A stretch of 45,249 nt of DNA from Paludibacterium sp. (GTDB lineage: Bacteria; Pseudomonadota; Gammaproteobacteria; Burkholderiales; Chromobacteriaceae). The stretch lies in NCBI RefSeq assembly GCF_019232825.1, contig NZ_JAFAND010000068.1, positions 1-45,249 of the forward strand. Direction: 5' to 3'. Below, in pieces: positions 16,385 through 22,388 of the stretch (the first letter of the stretch is position 1; each line of letters begins with the position of its first letter). The notes beneath the pieces are model-generated. The model was not told where the DNA came from. It made no database searches and saw only the letters and a program-made list of their open reading frames with translations. Both the position numbers and the translations under genes were made by a program.

Positions 16385-16601
16385 GGGAATCTCCTTTGCG
16401 AGGTTGCGCCGCGCCGGCCAGCAGCCTTGCCAACAGGGCGCGGTCCAGCACCAGGGCGGCGCCGTTGTCGGCGTAGCGCAGCGCGATGTCGTGCCGCGCC
16501 AGCGCCTCGACCACCGCCGAACGGCCGGAAGGCAAGCGCAGGCGCTGTCCAAGCCGCAACGGCAAGGCCTCCAGCCGGGGAACACCAAATTGGTAATGCA
16601 T
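16272..16601 (-). CDS. First gene of the tail operon, unknown (overlapping the next gene)
   Basis: 109 residues from ATG 16601 (MHYQFGVPRLEALPL). The first ~75 residues read like a real protein (LRLGQRLRLPSGRSAVVEAL, ALVLDRALLARLLAG); the last ~37 overlap the start of the 273-residue gene by 113 bases and look like a shadow. Either the overlap is genuine or a small frame error hides an earlier stop. It is the first gene after the triple terminator. Function unknown. Confidence 0.45.
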   Translation of the reverse strand: MHYQFGVPRLEALPLRLGQRLRLPSGRSAVVEALARHDIALRYADNGAALVLDRALLARLLAGAAQPRKGDSLGRFIGCAFVSGDAGQYGAVPERQWSAELDRRRHQNL

Positions 16602-16658
16602 GAGGGCTCTCGCTTTGCCCCGTGGCAACGGCCAAGCGCTCGCCGGTGGAATGGGCAT

Positions 16659-16684
16659 AAAAAAAGCCCCGCGAGACGCGGGGC
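16659..16684 (-). terminator. Leader terminator 1 of the tail operon (proximal to genes)
   Basis: Read leftward: 7-bp stem GCCCCGC/GCGGGGC with a 5-base loop, followed by seven T. It is the last of three tandem terminators before the tail genes. Confidence 0.85.
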
Positions 16685-16696
16685 AGACAGGGGAAT

Positions 16697-16722
16697 AAAA
16701 AAACCCGGCCATGTGCCGGGTT
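16697..16722 (-). terminator. Leader terminator 2 of the tail operon
   Basis: Read leftward: stem AACCCGGC/GCCGGGTT around a short loop, with seven T at the end. It is the middle one of the three. Confidence 0.85.
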
Positions 16723-16733
16723 CATCTGGACGC

Positions 16734-16757
16734 AAAAAACCAGCCGTTAGGCTGGTT
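16734..16757 (-). terminator. Leader terminator 3 of the tail operon (closest to the promoter)
   Basis: Read leftward: 8-bp stem AACCAGCC/GGCTGGTT with a 4-base loop, ending in a six-T run. It begins about 30 bases after the predicted transcription start, comparable to an early terminator behind a lambda-type late promoter. Confidence 0.85.
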
Positions 16758-16795
16758 GTTCACTCGCCACGGGGGCGGAATCAAATTGTGAGTCT

Positions 16796-16823
16796 ATTAT
16801 ACATCATCTTCGGCGATTGTCAA
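16796..16823 (-). promoter_or_regulatory. Perfect-consensus sigma-70 late promoter (P_R'-like)
   Basis: Read leftward: -35 TTGACA (16823-16818), 16-base spacer, -10 TATAAT (16801-16796), both hexamers identical to consensus. The -35 contains the stop codon of the Q-like gene. The predicted start is near 16789, followed by three terminators and the tail genes. This matches the layout of Q-dependent late promoters. Confidence 0.85.
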
Positions 16824-17326
16824 GACATTTTCGTTGAAATACGACGTTTAGCACGATTCCACACAGAGAGGGTCGCACGTGCCACCTGTGCGTCGTAATC
16901 CTGAAACGGCAATCCGAGCTGACGGCAAATCACGCGTGGATGACTATCGTGATAGCGGCCGTCTTGGCCACGAAAGCCACGGTAATGCGCCAGCAGCAGC
17001 GCCTGCTCCCGAGCATTGCACCCATCGGTGATGCGCTGCCGCCCGCCGCCCAGCGATACCTTCATGGCCCCGTAAGTCATGGCCGCCTCGACCGCCAGCA
17101 CCAAGCGTTCGTCCAACGGCGTCGCGCTCGCGCCACTGACGCGGCAAGCCGAACAAGGCTCCTCAGCTTCATAACACAATTCGCAGCGCTGGCTGCGAAA
17201 GCGCCCTTCGATGCCTTGCGCGCGGCCGCGCGACACGCCCTGGCGCTGCCAGCGCCCCCACATTTCCAAGGCTTCCACTGCTTCGATGCCCGCCATCCGA
17301 ACCACCGTGAGATCCGCCAGATTCAT
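16820..17326 (-). CDS. Phage antitermination protein Q-like regulator
   Basis: 168 residues from ATG 17326 (an adjacent in-frame ATG is at 17329); AAGGGG is four bases upstream. The N-terminal W-G-R-W-x-R-x-G motif near residue 23 is the hallmark of Phage_antitermQ proteins. C48-x2-C51 and C58-x2-C61 may form a zinc knuckle, and the C-terminal HPRVICRQLGLPFQDYDAQV looks like a helix-turn-helix. It is divergent from the repressor, ends on the late promoter, and is followed by three terminators, which is where a Q protein would act. An earlier in-frame extension to 17440 would run into the operator region and is not favoured. Confidence 0.7.
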   Translation of the reverse strand: MNLADLTVVRMAGIEAVEALEMWGRWQRQGVSRGRAQGIEGRFRSQRCELCYEAEEPCSACRVSGASATPLDERLVLAVEAAMTYGAMKVSLGGGRQRITDGCNAREQALLLAHYRGFRGQDGRYHDSHPRVICRQLGLPFQDYDAQVARATLSVWNRAKRRISTKMS

Positions 17327-17369
17327 CATGCCCCTTTCGATTTCGTGCAATACGTGGACGATGATGCAG

Positions 17370-17487
17370 TTAGGCACAGCCAAAAAAGGCAAACTATGGT
17401 TTAATGCATAACTGCACAGCAAGTTATAAACGTTACACATATCTTAGCTGTGGCTAAGTTTTTATGCAAATATTTTCTTATGGCTAA
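17370..17487. promoter_or_regulatory. Operator region between repressor and Q-like gene
   Basis: Several related 14-base elements with a shared CACAGC core are present: TTAGGCACAGCCAA (17370-17383), AACTGCACAGCAAG (17410-17423) and, reading the other strand, TTAGCCACAGCTAA (17444-17457, a near-perfect palindrome). A weaker half-match ending in GGCTAA is at 17474-17487. AT-rich promoter-like stretches (TATAAA / TATAAC on either strand near 17424-17430) lie among them. This fits a CI-type operator controlling divergent promoters; exact promoter hexamers could not be fixed. Confidence 0.6.
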
Positions 17488-18196
17488 TTTTATGCAGACG
17501 CTTTCCGAACGCATCTCGTGGCGGCTCGAACAGACCGGCAAGAAAAAAGCGGGGCTCGCCCGCTACGTCGGCATCGCCGCGCCATCCGTCACCAAATGGA
17601 TCAACGGCGAAACCAAGCGGCTGGAAGGGTCGAATTTGCTCAAAGCGGCCGAGTACCTGGAGTGCGACCCCGCCTGGCTCTCCACCGGCGACGGCGATTG
17701 GCAGGTGAAGGCGCTGCTGCGGCCGATCCAGCTTTGGGAACAAGAAGAGGAGCTGCCGGAAGACCTGTACGTGTTCATCCCCTCGCTGGAGGTGAAATTG
17801 TCCGCGGGACCGGGCAACGCCGTTTGGCACCTGGACGAGGCCGGCCAACGCCAGGCCTACACACGCAAATGGGCGTCACGTGTCGGCATCGACCCCACTT
17901 GCGCCGCCACCATGGTGGTCAGCGGCAGCAGCATGGAGCCGCGCTATCAGGATGGCGACAGCATCGTGGTCGATTACTGCCAGCGCGACACCATCATCGA
18001 CGGCAAGGTCTACGCGATCGCGCTCAATGCGGAAGTGTTCATCAAGCGGCTGTTCAAAGAGGTGGACGGCTCGATCCGCATCGTCAGCGACAATCCGGAC
18101 AAAATTCGTTACCCGGATAAGATCGTCACGCCACAGTTTTTGGACCGCCTGCAGATCATCGGCCGCGTGGTCGCGCTCGCGGGTAGCGCCACCTAG
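17480..18196 (+). CDS. LexA/CI-type self-cleaving repressor (XRE + S24 peptidase)
   Basis: 238 residues from ATG 17480. An N-terminal XRE helix-turn-helix (about residues 10-60; KKKAGLARYVGIAAPSVTKWI) is followed by a C-terminal S24 peptidase domain. The catalytic Ser151 lies in SGSSMEP and Lys189 in EVFIKRL; the likely cleavage bond is Ala109-Gly110. Such repressors cleave themselves on activated RecA, so DNA damage would induce the divergent Q-like gene. No clear Shine-Dalgarno is seen before any possible start (GTG 17450, ATG 17480, ATG 17492); GTG 17450 lies inside an operator palindrome, so translation may be leaderless, as for lambda cI. Confidence 0.85.
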   Translation: MANFMQTLSERISWRLEQTGKKKAGLARYVGIAAPSVTKWINGETKRLEGSNLLKAAEYLECDPAWLSTGDGDWQVKALLRPIQLWEQEEELPEDLYVFIPSLEVKLSAGPGNAVWHLDEAGQRQAYTRKWASRVGIDPTCAATMVVSGSSMEPRYQDGDSIVVDYCQRDTIIDGKVYAIALNAEVFIKRLFKEVDGSIRIVSDNPDKIRYPDKIVTPQFLDRLQIIGRVVALAGSAT

Positions 18197-18235
18197 CAAA
18201 ACCAGTCAACCGTCATAACGTACAGGCAGCACGGG

Positions 18236-18271
18236 CACTCGGCAAAAACCATGGGAAAAGCCGAGTGTTTT
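18236..18271 (+). terminator. Intrinsic terminator after the repressor gene
   Basis: 8-bp stem CACTCGGC/GCCGAGTG with a 16-base loop and TTTT. A further outer pairing CAGGCAG/CTGCCTG surrounds it (18223-18229 with 18278-18284). Confidence 0.6.
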
Positions 18272-18316
18272 CATCCCTGCCTGTGCGAAACGGGCTCACC
18301 GCCTCATCGTCACGCC

Positions 18317-18643
18317 ATGAAGGGCTTCCAAAACCGTTTTCGCATCGAGAAAGCAAGACACAGGCTCTCCGCCAAAGACATCGCCACACACGTCGGTGTC
18401 TGCCAGCAGACCGTCTACGACTGGCTGGCCGCGCGGCAGCACCCGAGAATGCATCATCTCAGCGCCTTGGCCACCATGCTCAACGTCTCGGCCGACTACC
18501 TGCTCTACGGCACCCGCGACGCGCATCGCCAACAGCTGCTGCAGGATCTGTCCGCCACCCTTCCCCAGCTGTCGACCTATCAAATCACCATTCTGCTGCA
18601 TGCAGCCTTGGAGTTTCGCCGTCAGGAATGGCAAAACCCATGA
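18317..18643 (+). CDS. Small XRE-family DNA-binding protein
   Basis: 108 residues from ATG 18317; an upstream in-frame ATG at 18251 lies in the terminator loop and is not favoured. Residues ~5-65 form a typical XRE helix-turn-helix (LSAKDIATHVGVCQQTVYDWL ... ADYLLYGT). The C-terminal ~35 residues are helical. It follows the repressor in the same direction behind a terminator, so it may be a second, Cro-like or accessory regulator of the tail cluster, or an unrelated moron gene. Confidence 0.65.
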   Translation: MKGFQNRFRIEKARHRLSAKDIATHVGVCQQTVYDWLAARQHPRMHHLSALATMLNVSADYLLYGTRDAHRQQLLQDLSATLPQLSTYQITILLHAALEFRRQEWQNP

Positions 18644-18735
18644 AAGCTAAGTAGAGCCAGCGATATCGAACGCGACCTGCTTCGGCCTACGCTTGGCGTC
18701 CTCCGGCAGGCGCCCCGGCCGCCGGATAGGCACTC

Positions 18736-18951
18736 ATGCAGAAAGAAAAACAAACAATGAACGGCATTAGACAAACACATCCGCAGCCAGCCATTGGCCA
18801 AGAATTGGAAACGGTGCTCATGAATTTGAGCATCATGGAAAGGCGCATCGCCCACACGGTGGAAACCATGCGCTCCGACTTGATTGTTTTGCGGGAAAGA
18901 ATCAGACGGGAAACGGACAACAAAAAACCCGGCGCGATCGCGACCGGGTAA
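18736..18951 (+). CDS. Small helical protein, unknown
   Basis: 71 residues, Lys/Glu/Arg/Met-rich with a probable helix (residues ~20-60; LETVLMNLSIMERRIAHTVETM). No Shine-Dalgarno is evident; a second ATG is at 18757. The last codons overlap a hairpin followed by a T run on the minus strand. Small accessory ORFs of this kind are common at phage regulatory ends. Coding status is uncertain. Confidence 0.4.
   Translation: MQKEKQTMNGIRQTHPQPAIGQELETVLMNLSIMERRIAHTVETMRSDLIVLRERIRRETDNKKPGAIATG
18922..18948 (-). terminator. Hairpin with T run facing the antitoxin-like gene
   Basis: Read leftward: stem CCCGG/CCGGG with an inner self-complementary CGCGATCGCG, followed by six T. It would stop transcripts arriving from the ribbon-helix-helix gene at 19036-19389. 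Confidence 0.6.
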
Positions 18952-18992
18952 TGTGTTTTTGGGTATAACCCAGCCGTACAACAACATCAAAG

Positions 18993-19010
18993 ACCCGCCC
19001 GAGGGCGGGT
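18993..19010 (+). terminator. Hairpin downstream of the repressor-side ORFs
   Basis: 8-bp stem ACCCGCCC/GGGCGGGT with a two-base loop, followed on the plus strand by TCTGTTATT. The T run is weak, so the terminator call is tentative; it may be bidirectional. Confidence 0.45.
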
Positions 19011-19035
19011 TCTGTTATTGAAGGGGAGGGTGAGA

Positions 19036-19389
19036 TCACGCGCTACGCTGCGCGTCGGTCCCCGCCGGGCCCAACGTATCCTCTTGCCCGTTAATCGCCT
19101 TCGAAGCCACCGCAGCCTCTTGCAAAATGCGCTTTTTTTCAGAGTCGGCAAACCGGGTCAGGATTTGGCGGATCAGCGGCTGGTAGCCGATGCCGTTCAA
19201 TACCGCTATGTTCTTCAAATCCTCAATAAGCGACTTCTGCAGACGGATCGAAATGGCCTGAAGGCACAACGCCTCATGCAACTCACGATCGTTGACTTGG
19301 CTAGACACGCGAACGTGCGCTTCATCGCGCCCCATGGCGCCCTCTTCCCATTGCTCATCGCGGTCGGTCACGCTGGGTTGTGTTGACAT
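19036..19389 (-). CDS. Ribbon-helix-helix (CopG antitoxin-like) protein, orphan
   Basis: 117 residues from ATG 19389, with GGAG six bases upstream. The core ISIRLQKSLIEDLKNIA ... GIGYQPLIRQILTRF fits CopG-type antitoxins: a beta strand (SIRL), a helix, then G-h-x-YQ-x-L-I. The N-terminus is acidic and probably disordered, as in antitoxins. No toxin gene lies on either side, so it is an orphan or a stand-alone regulator. Nested inverted repeats upstream are a plausible autoregulatory operator. Confidence 0.6.
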   Translation of the reverse strand: MSTQPSVTDRDEQWEEGAMGRDEAHVRVSSQVNDRELHEALCLQAISIRLQKSLIEDLKNIAVLNGIGYQPLIRQILTRFADSEKKRILQEAAVASKAINGQEDTLGPAGTDAQRSA

Positions 19390-19397
19390 GATCTGCT

Positions 19398-19463
19398 CCA
19401 AGTTACTTTCTCGACAAAAAGGGCATTAACACACCGAGCAGTCTGCTCTGCGTGTTAACTTGG
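19398..19463. repeat. Nested inverted repeats upstream of the ribbon-helix-helix gene
   Basis: Three concentric pairs share one centre region: CCAAGTTA (19398-19405) with TAACTTGG (19456-19463), TTAACAC (19426-19432) with GTGTTAA (19452-19458), and GAGCAG (19436-19441) with CTGCTC (19443-19448). The outermost left arm touches the ribosome-binding site of the gene at 19036-19389, so folding could also affect translation. Confidence 0.65.
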
Positions 19464-19549
19464 AATAAACGCACTTTTCGTCAGCGTTAGGCGCACAGGC
19501 AGCATGGCAAGTGGCACCATAGCCATCGAGCCTATCGGGCACACTCCAT

Positions 19550-20113
19550 CTATGCACTAGCGGCCAGTGGGGACGGGGCATGTGTTGTTCGTATCTGTTC
19601 TATCAGATCTGACAACACATCGAAGGTGACTTCAGGGGTTGCTTTCGGAGGGAGGGCCTTTTGCGGGTTACGGTGAGCAATCCAGTCCCTATATTTTTTG
19701 ATCTGCTTTGCCTGCATGATCAGTTGCTGGTCAACTTCCACTTTGAACAGGTCGAGAACTTCCTCTACACGCCACCTCTCGACCGCTTTCTCAAATTTGT
19801 TTGCGAGGCTAGCGGAATAATCGACCGGATAACCACCAGCAATCAATCCTGACGCCCCCTGAAGGTGCTCGATGACCCAGCGCTCAAAAGTGGCAAACAG
19901 CGCCAAAATCACCAGGTCTGAAGCCTGATTCGACGCATCCAGCACGGCGGTCTCAGCTTCGGTCGAGGTTGCACCAAAAAACTGGGTCCGACCGAGTAGA
20001 TGTGTCTCCTGCCCCTTGGCTGCACGCACAGCGACTTTGAAGCAGTCGTTTGCCACGACAAAGGCATCGTATATTGGCTGGAGGGGGTTACCGAAGATCA
20101 TAATCTGACACAT
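19550..20113 (-). CDS. HEPN-domain protein (putative RNase), second gene of a pair
   Basis: 187 residues, mostly helical. Near the C-terminus R142-D-W-I-A-H147 (in KYRDWIAHRNP) is an R-x4-H motif, the catalytic signature of HEPN RNases. The start overlaps the upstream gene by 26 bases (a second ATG at 20101 would reduce this to 14), so the two are translationally coupled. HEPN proteins act as toxins or antiviral effectors. The partner is not an obvious MNT nucleotidyltransferase. GC content is lower than in neighbours, which suggests transfer. Toxin function is an inference. Confidence 0.6.
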   Translation of the reverse strand: MCQIMIFGNPLQPIYDAFVVANDCFKVAVRAAKGQETHLLGRTQFFGATSTEAETAVLDASNQASDLVILALFATFERWVIEHLQGASGLIAGGYPVDYSASLANKFEKAVERWRVEEVLDLFKVEVDQQLIMQAKQIKKYRDWIAHRNPQKALPPKATPEVTFDVLSDLIEQIRTTHAPSPLAASA

Positions 20114-20582
20114 CCCTCAGCAGATCACCAAACAGAGTTTCATCAACATGCTTCGCCCGCCTTGCCGGCGGTTCGAGCCAATACCACCCATCCCCATTTA
20201 TCCCGGGGATCATGGGGCGCTCCGGCCCTCCATCAGTTGTTTTGCCATCAACGACAGTACGTTTTGAGATCGTTGGTCCCTTACCGATCTGGAACAAGAG
20301 TGCTTGTCGTGCAATACGTCCGACAAGGTCAACGCGCCCTTGCGCACCAATAACACTAGCGCCGGCCGGCACCAGATCGGCTATGTGGGCCCCATCTCGT
20401 GCGATATGAAGGCATGGCGCATCATAGCGGGGCAGCCCTTCTTCGTTGAGTTCAACCGTTCCCTGAGTAACGATGAGTCCAAGTGTCGTGCACCATTGCT
20501 GTACATCACGATACAGGGCCTCCACACGGTCGAGGTACGTGCAGACCATTGCAGATCGCTGTTCCACTTTTTGCTCCGTCAT
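20088..20582 (-). CDS. Unknown protein, partner of the HEPN gene
   Basis: 164 residues; AAGGA lies six bases before the ATG at 20582. The N-terminal ~40 residues are helical and the middle is beta-rich (APCLHIARDGAHIADLVPAGASVIGAQGRVDLVG). The C-terminal part contains GDGWYWLEPP. No family was recognised. It overlaps the HEPN gene downstream, so both form one unit. It could be an antitoxin, a sensor or an immunity partner; the sequence does not decide. Confidence 0.55.
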   Translation of the reverse strand: MTEQKVEQRSAMVCTYLDRVEALYRDVQQWCTTLGLIVTQGTVELNEEGLPRYDAPCLHIARDGAHIADLVPAGASVIGAQGRVDLVGRIARQALLFQIGKGPTISKRTVVDGKTTDGGPERPMIPGINGDGWYWLEPPARRAKHVDETLFGDLLRDVSDYDLR

Positions 20583-21120
20583 TACCTATCCTTTTCGCCA
20601 ACACGGTCACCAAAACATGGTGAGTAGAGCATTACTTCAGGTTCAACACTGATATGCCGCGGTATGCGGAACCTGACTCCCCTTATTTTCGCCGATCAGC
20701 TCGCGAATGACACCCTGCTCATAGCTCGACTCCACTTCACATCACCGTCACCTGAACCGCGAAGAGATGATTGGTGATCGTTGCGATTGGTGATTGGTTT
20801 GGCATGGTAACCGTGCCAGGAATGCTAGCATCGCCAAGAACATGCCGTACAGCGAGCGCGGCAAGGGCCGTCAGTCAAGCAGCACCCTCCTCAGGAGTAT
20901 GCATATGCCGCACCGATGATCGGCTGGCGCCGTGCGTTGGCTCAGCGGATGTACGCTATGGCGGTAGGTGTAAGCAGGAGATGCACAGAAATGCAGAGAC
21001 TTGTTACAGACACAAACCCGCAGCAAGCCATGCCTTACAAGCAGATTTATTTCTTAAAATCGAAAGTGATACGCAAAGTTATACACTTTTCGAAATCCAC
21101 CCCCGCTTGCTACGAGGTTA
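20583..21120. other. 538-base stretch without a convincing gene
   Basis: No open frame here has a plausible start, a ribosome-binding site and protein-like composition together. The stretch holds a short direct repeat of GATTGGTGAT-like units at about 20768-20805. It may be the remnant of a mobile insertion between the HEPN pair and the XRE gene. Confidence 0.5.
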
Positions 21121-21402
21121 TCATGCAGCCTCAAGTGCAAAATGCACTCGGCGACCCAGCGCGGTCGCGATATTGACCAGCGCATCCAGCGAGAACTGCG
21201 ACACGCGCCCGCGCAGCAGATCGCTGATGCGTGGCTGAGTGACACCGCAACGCGTGGCGGCTTCCGCTTGCGTCCAGCCGTTTTCCTTCACGATCGCGAC
21301 GATCTGCCGCATCAGCTCGGTGCGCACTTGCAGATTGGCAGCCTGCTCCGGCGTATCGGCCAGGGCATCCCATACGTTATCGAAAGATTGAACGTCGCTC
21401 AT
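21121..21402 (-). CDS. XRE antitoxin-like protein (HTH_37 type), orphan
   Basis: 93 residues from ATG 21402, with AAGG seven bases upstream. Residues ~40-65 (TQAEAATRCGVTQPRISDLLRG) are a clear helix-turn-helix, followed by SLDALVNIATALGRRVHFAL, the usual C-terminus of HTH_37 / HigA-like antitoxins. Such proteins normally pair with a Gp49/RelE-type toxin encoded upstream, but only ~120 bases lie between this start and the tRNA-Pro terminator, so no toxin is present. Confidence 0.75.
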   Translation of the reverse strand: MSDVQSFDNVWDALADTPEQAANLQVRTELMRQIVAIVKENGWTQAEAATRCGVTQPRISDLLRGRVSQFSLDALVNIATALGRRVHFALEAA

Positions 21403-21519
21403 TTCCTGCCCTTCATCAATATGGAAACACCACCATTTTGCGCCGGTCCGTTGGACAGGCAACGCAAGCCCTTCACGTCGGCAAGGATGTAAGCGTTACC
21501 TGCCCAGGCGACAGACAAC

Positions 21520-21554
21520 AAAAAACCCTGAGGGCGCTAGGCTCCATCAGGGTT
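21520..21554 (-). terminator. Intrinsic terminator after tRNA-Pro
   Basis: Read leftward: 8-bp stem AACCCTGA/TCAGGGTT with a 15-base loop that may itself fold, ending in a six-T run. It ends the long thrS-to-tRNA-Pro transcription unit. Confidence 0.8.
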
Positions 21555-21579
21555 CTGCGGGTAATGCTAGATGTATTGT

Positions 21580-21656
21580 TGGTCGGAGTGAAAGGATTCG
21601 AACCTTCGACCCCTTGCACCCCATGCAAGTGCGCTACCAGACTGCGCCACACTCCG
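21580..21656 (-). tRNA. tRNA-Pro(GGG)
   Basis: 77 bases on the minus strand with encoded CCA (21582-21580). Acceptor stem CGGAGTG pairs with CACTCCG. The anticodon stem CTTGC/GCAAG encloses loop ATGGGGT, giving anticodon GGG. The T loop reads TTCGAAT. Its 3' end faces the accessory strip and tail cluster, a classic orientation for integration at a tRNA end, though no integrase or repeated tRNA end was seen in the window. Confidence 0.95.
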
Positions 21657-21679
21657 ACTCAAGAGGACGCATTATAGAG

Positions 21680-22039
21680 TCAGGACGCGGTTTTGCCAAT
21701 CCCCGCGTCCAAAAAATCTAGGATGGATTGCAGCTCGGCGCGCACGCCTTGCGCGGTGATCGGCTCGCGCGCTTCGCCATCCTGGCCCAGGCGCTGGCGC
21801 GCCCCCTGGATGGTGAAGCCGTCGTCGTACAAGAGCTCGCGGATGCGCCGCACCAGCAGCACTTCGTGGTGCTGGTAGTAGCGGCGGTTGCCGCGGCGCT
21901 TGACCTGGCGCAGTTGGGAAAACTCCTGCTCCCAGTAGCGCAGCACATGGGTTTTGACGCCGGCCAATTCGCTGACCTCACCGATGGTGAAGTAGCGTTT
22001 GGCCGGAATCGGCGGTAGTTCAGCCTTGCTTGTCGGCAT
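21680..22039 (-). CDS. MerR-family transcriptional regulator
   Basis: 119 residues from ATG 22039 ([10 protein letters not shown]), overlapping the end of ihfA by 20 bases. It carries the MerR winged helix (residues ~15-80: [25 protein letters not shown] ... NRRYYQ, then [22 protein letters not shown]). No C-terminal effector-binding Cys cluster is visible. This short MerR gene next to ihfA is conserved in many proteobacteria; its target is not known to me. Confidence 0.85.
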   Translation of the reverse strand: MPTSKAELPPIPAKRYFTIGEVSELAGVKTHVLRYWEQEFSQLRQVKRRGNRRYYQHHEVLLVRRIRELLYDDGFTIQGARQRLGQDGEAREPITAQGVRAELQSILDFLDAGIGKTAS

Positions 22040-22322
22040 GGTGCTTCTCAACCATTCCCTTGAGTTTCTGGCTTGCATGGAACGTTACCACACGGCGGGC
22101 GGTGATAGGAATTTCCTCACCCGTCTTGGGGTTGCGTCCAGGACGCTGCGGCTTGTCGCGCAGCTGAAAATTACCGAAACCGGACAGTTTAACGCTGTCC
22201 CCGGACTCAAGCGCGGTGCGAATCTCTTCGAAAAACGCCTCGACCATGTCCTTAGCCTCTCGCTTGTTCAAGCCCACCTTATCGAACAGCAGGTCGGCCA
22301 GCTCGGCTTTGGTTAAAGTCAT
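22020..22322 (-). CDS. ihfA: Integration host factor alpha subunit
   Basis: 100 residues. The sequence has the standard HU/IHF fold: [14 protein letters not shown], then [14 protein letters not shown], and the DNA-bending arm [14 protein letters not shown]. It pairs with IhfB to bend DNA in recombination, replication and transcription. It follows pheT in the same direction, as in E. coli and other proteobacteria, and overlaps the MerR-type gene. Confidence 0.97.
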   Translation of the reverse strand: MTLTKAELADLLFDKVGLNKREAKDMVEAFFEEIRTALESGDSVKLSGFGNFQLRDKPQRPGRNPKTGEEIPITARRVVTFHASQKLKGMVEKHHADKQG

Positions 22323-22388
22323 GACTACCCCTCATAAACAACAACGTGAAAATATTACATATCGCTTGATACGCTGCAAGCACCAAGA

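Noticed and set aside
21403..21480. Remnant of a HigB toxin upstream of the XRE gene
   Set aside because: The in-frame codons upstream of the XRE start are bounded by a stop and show no RelE/Gp49 features.
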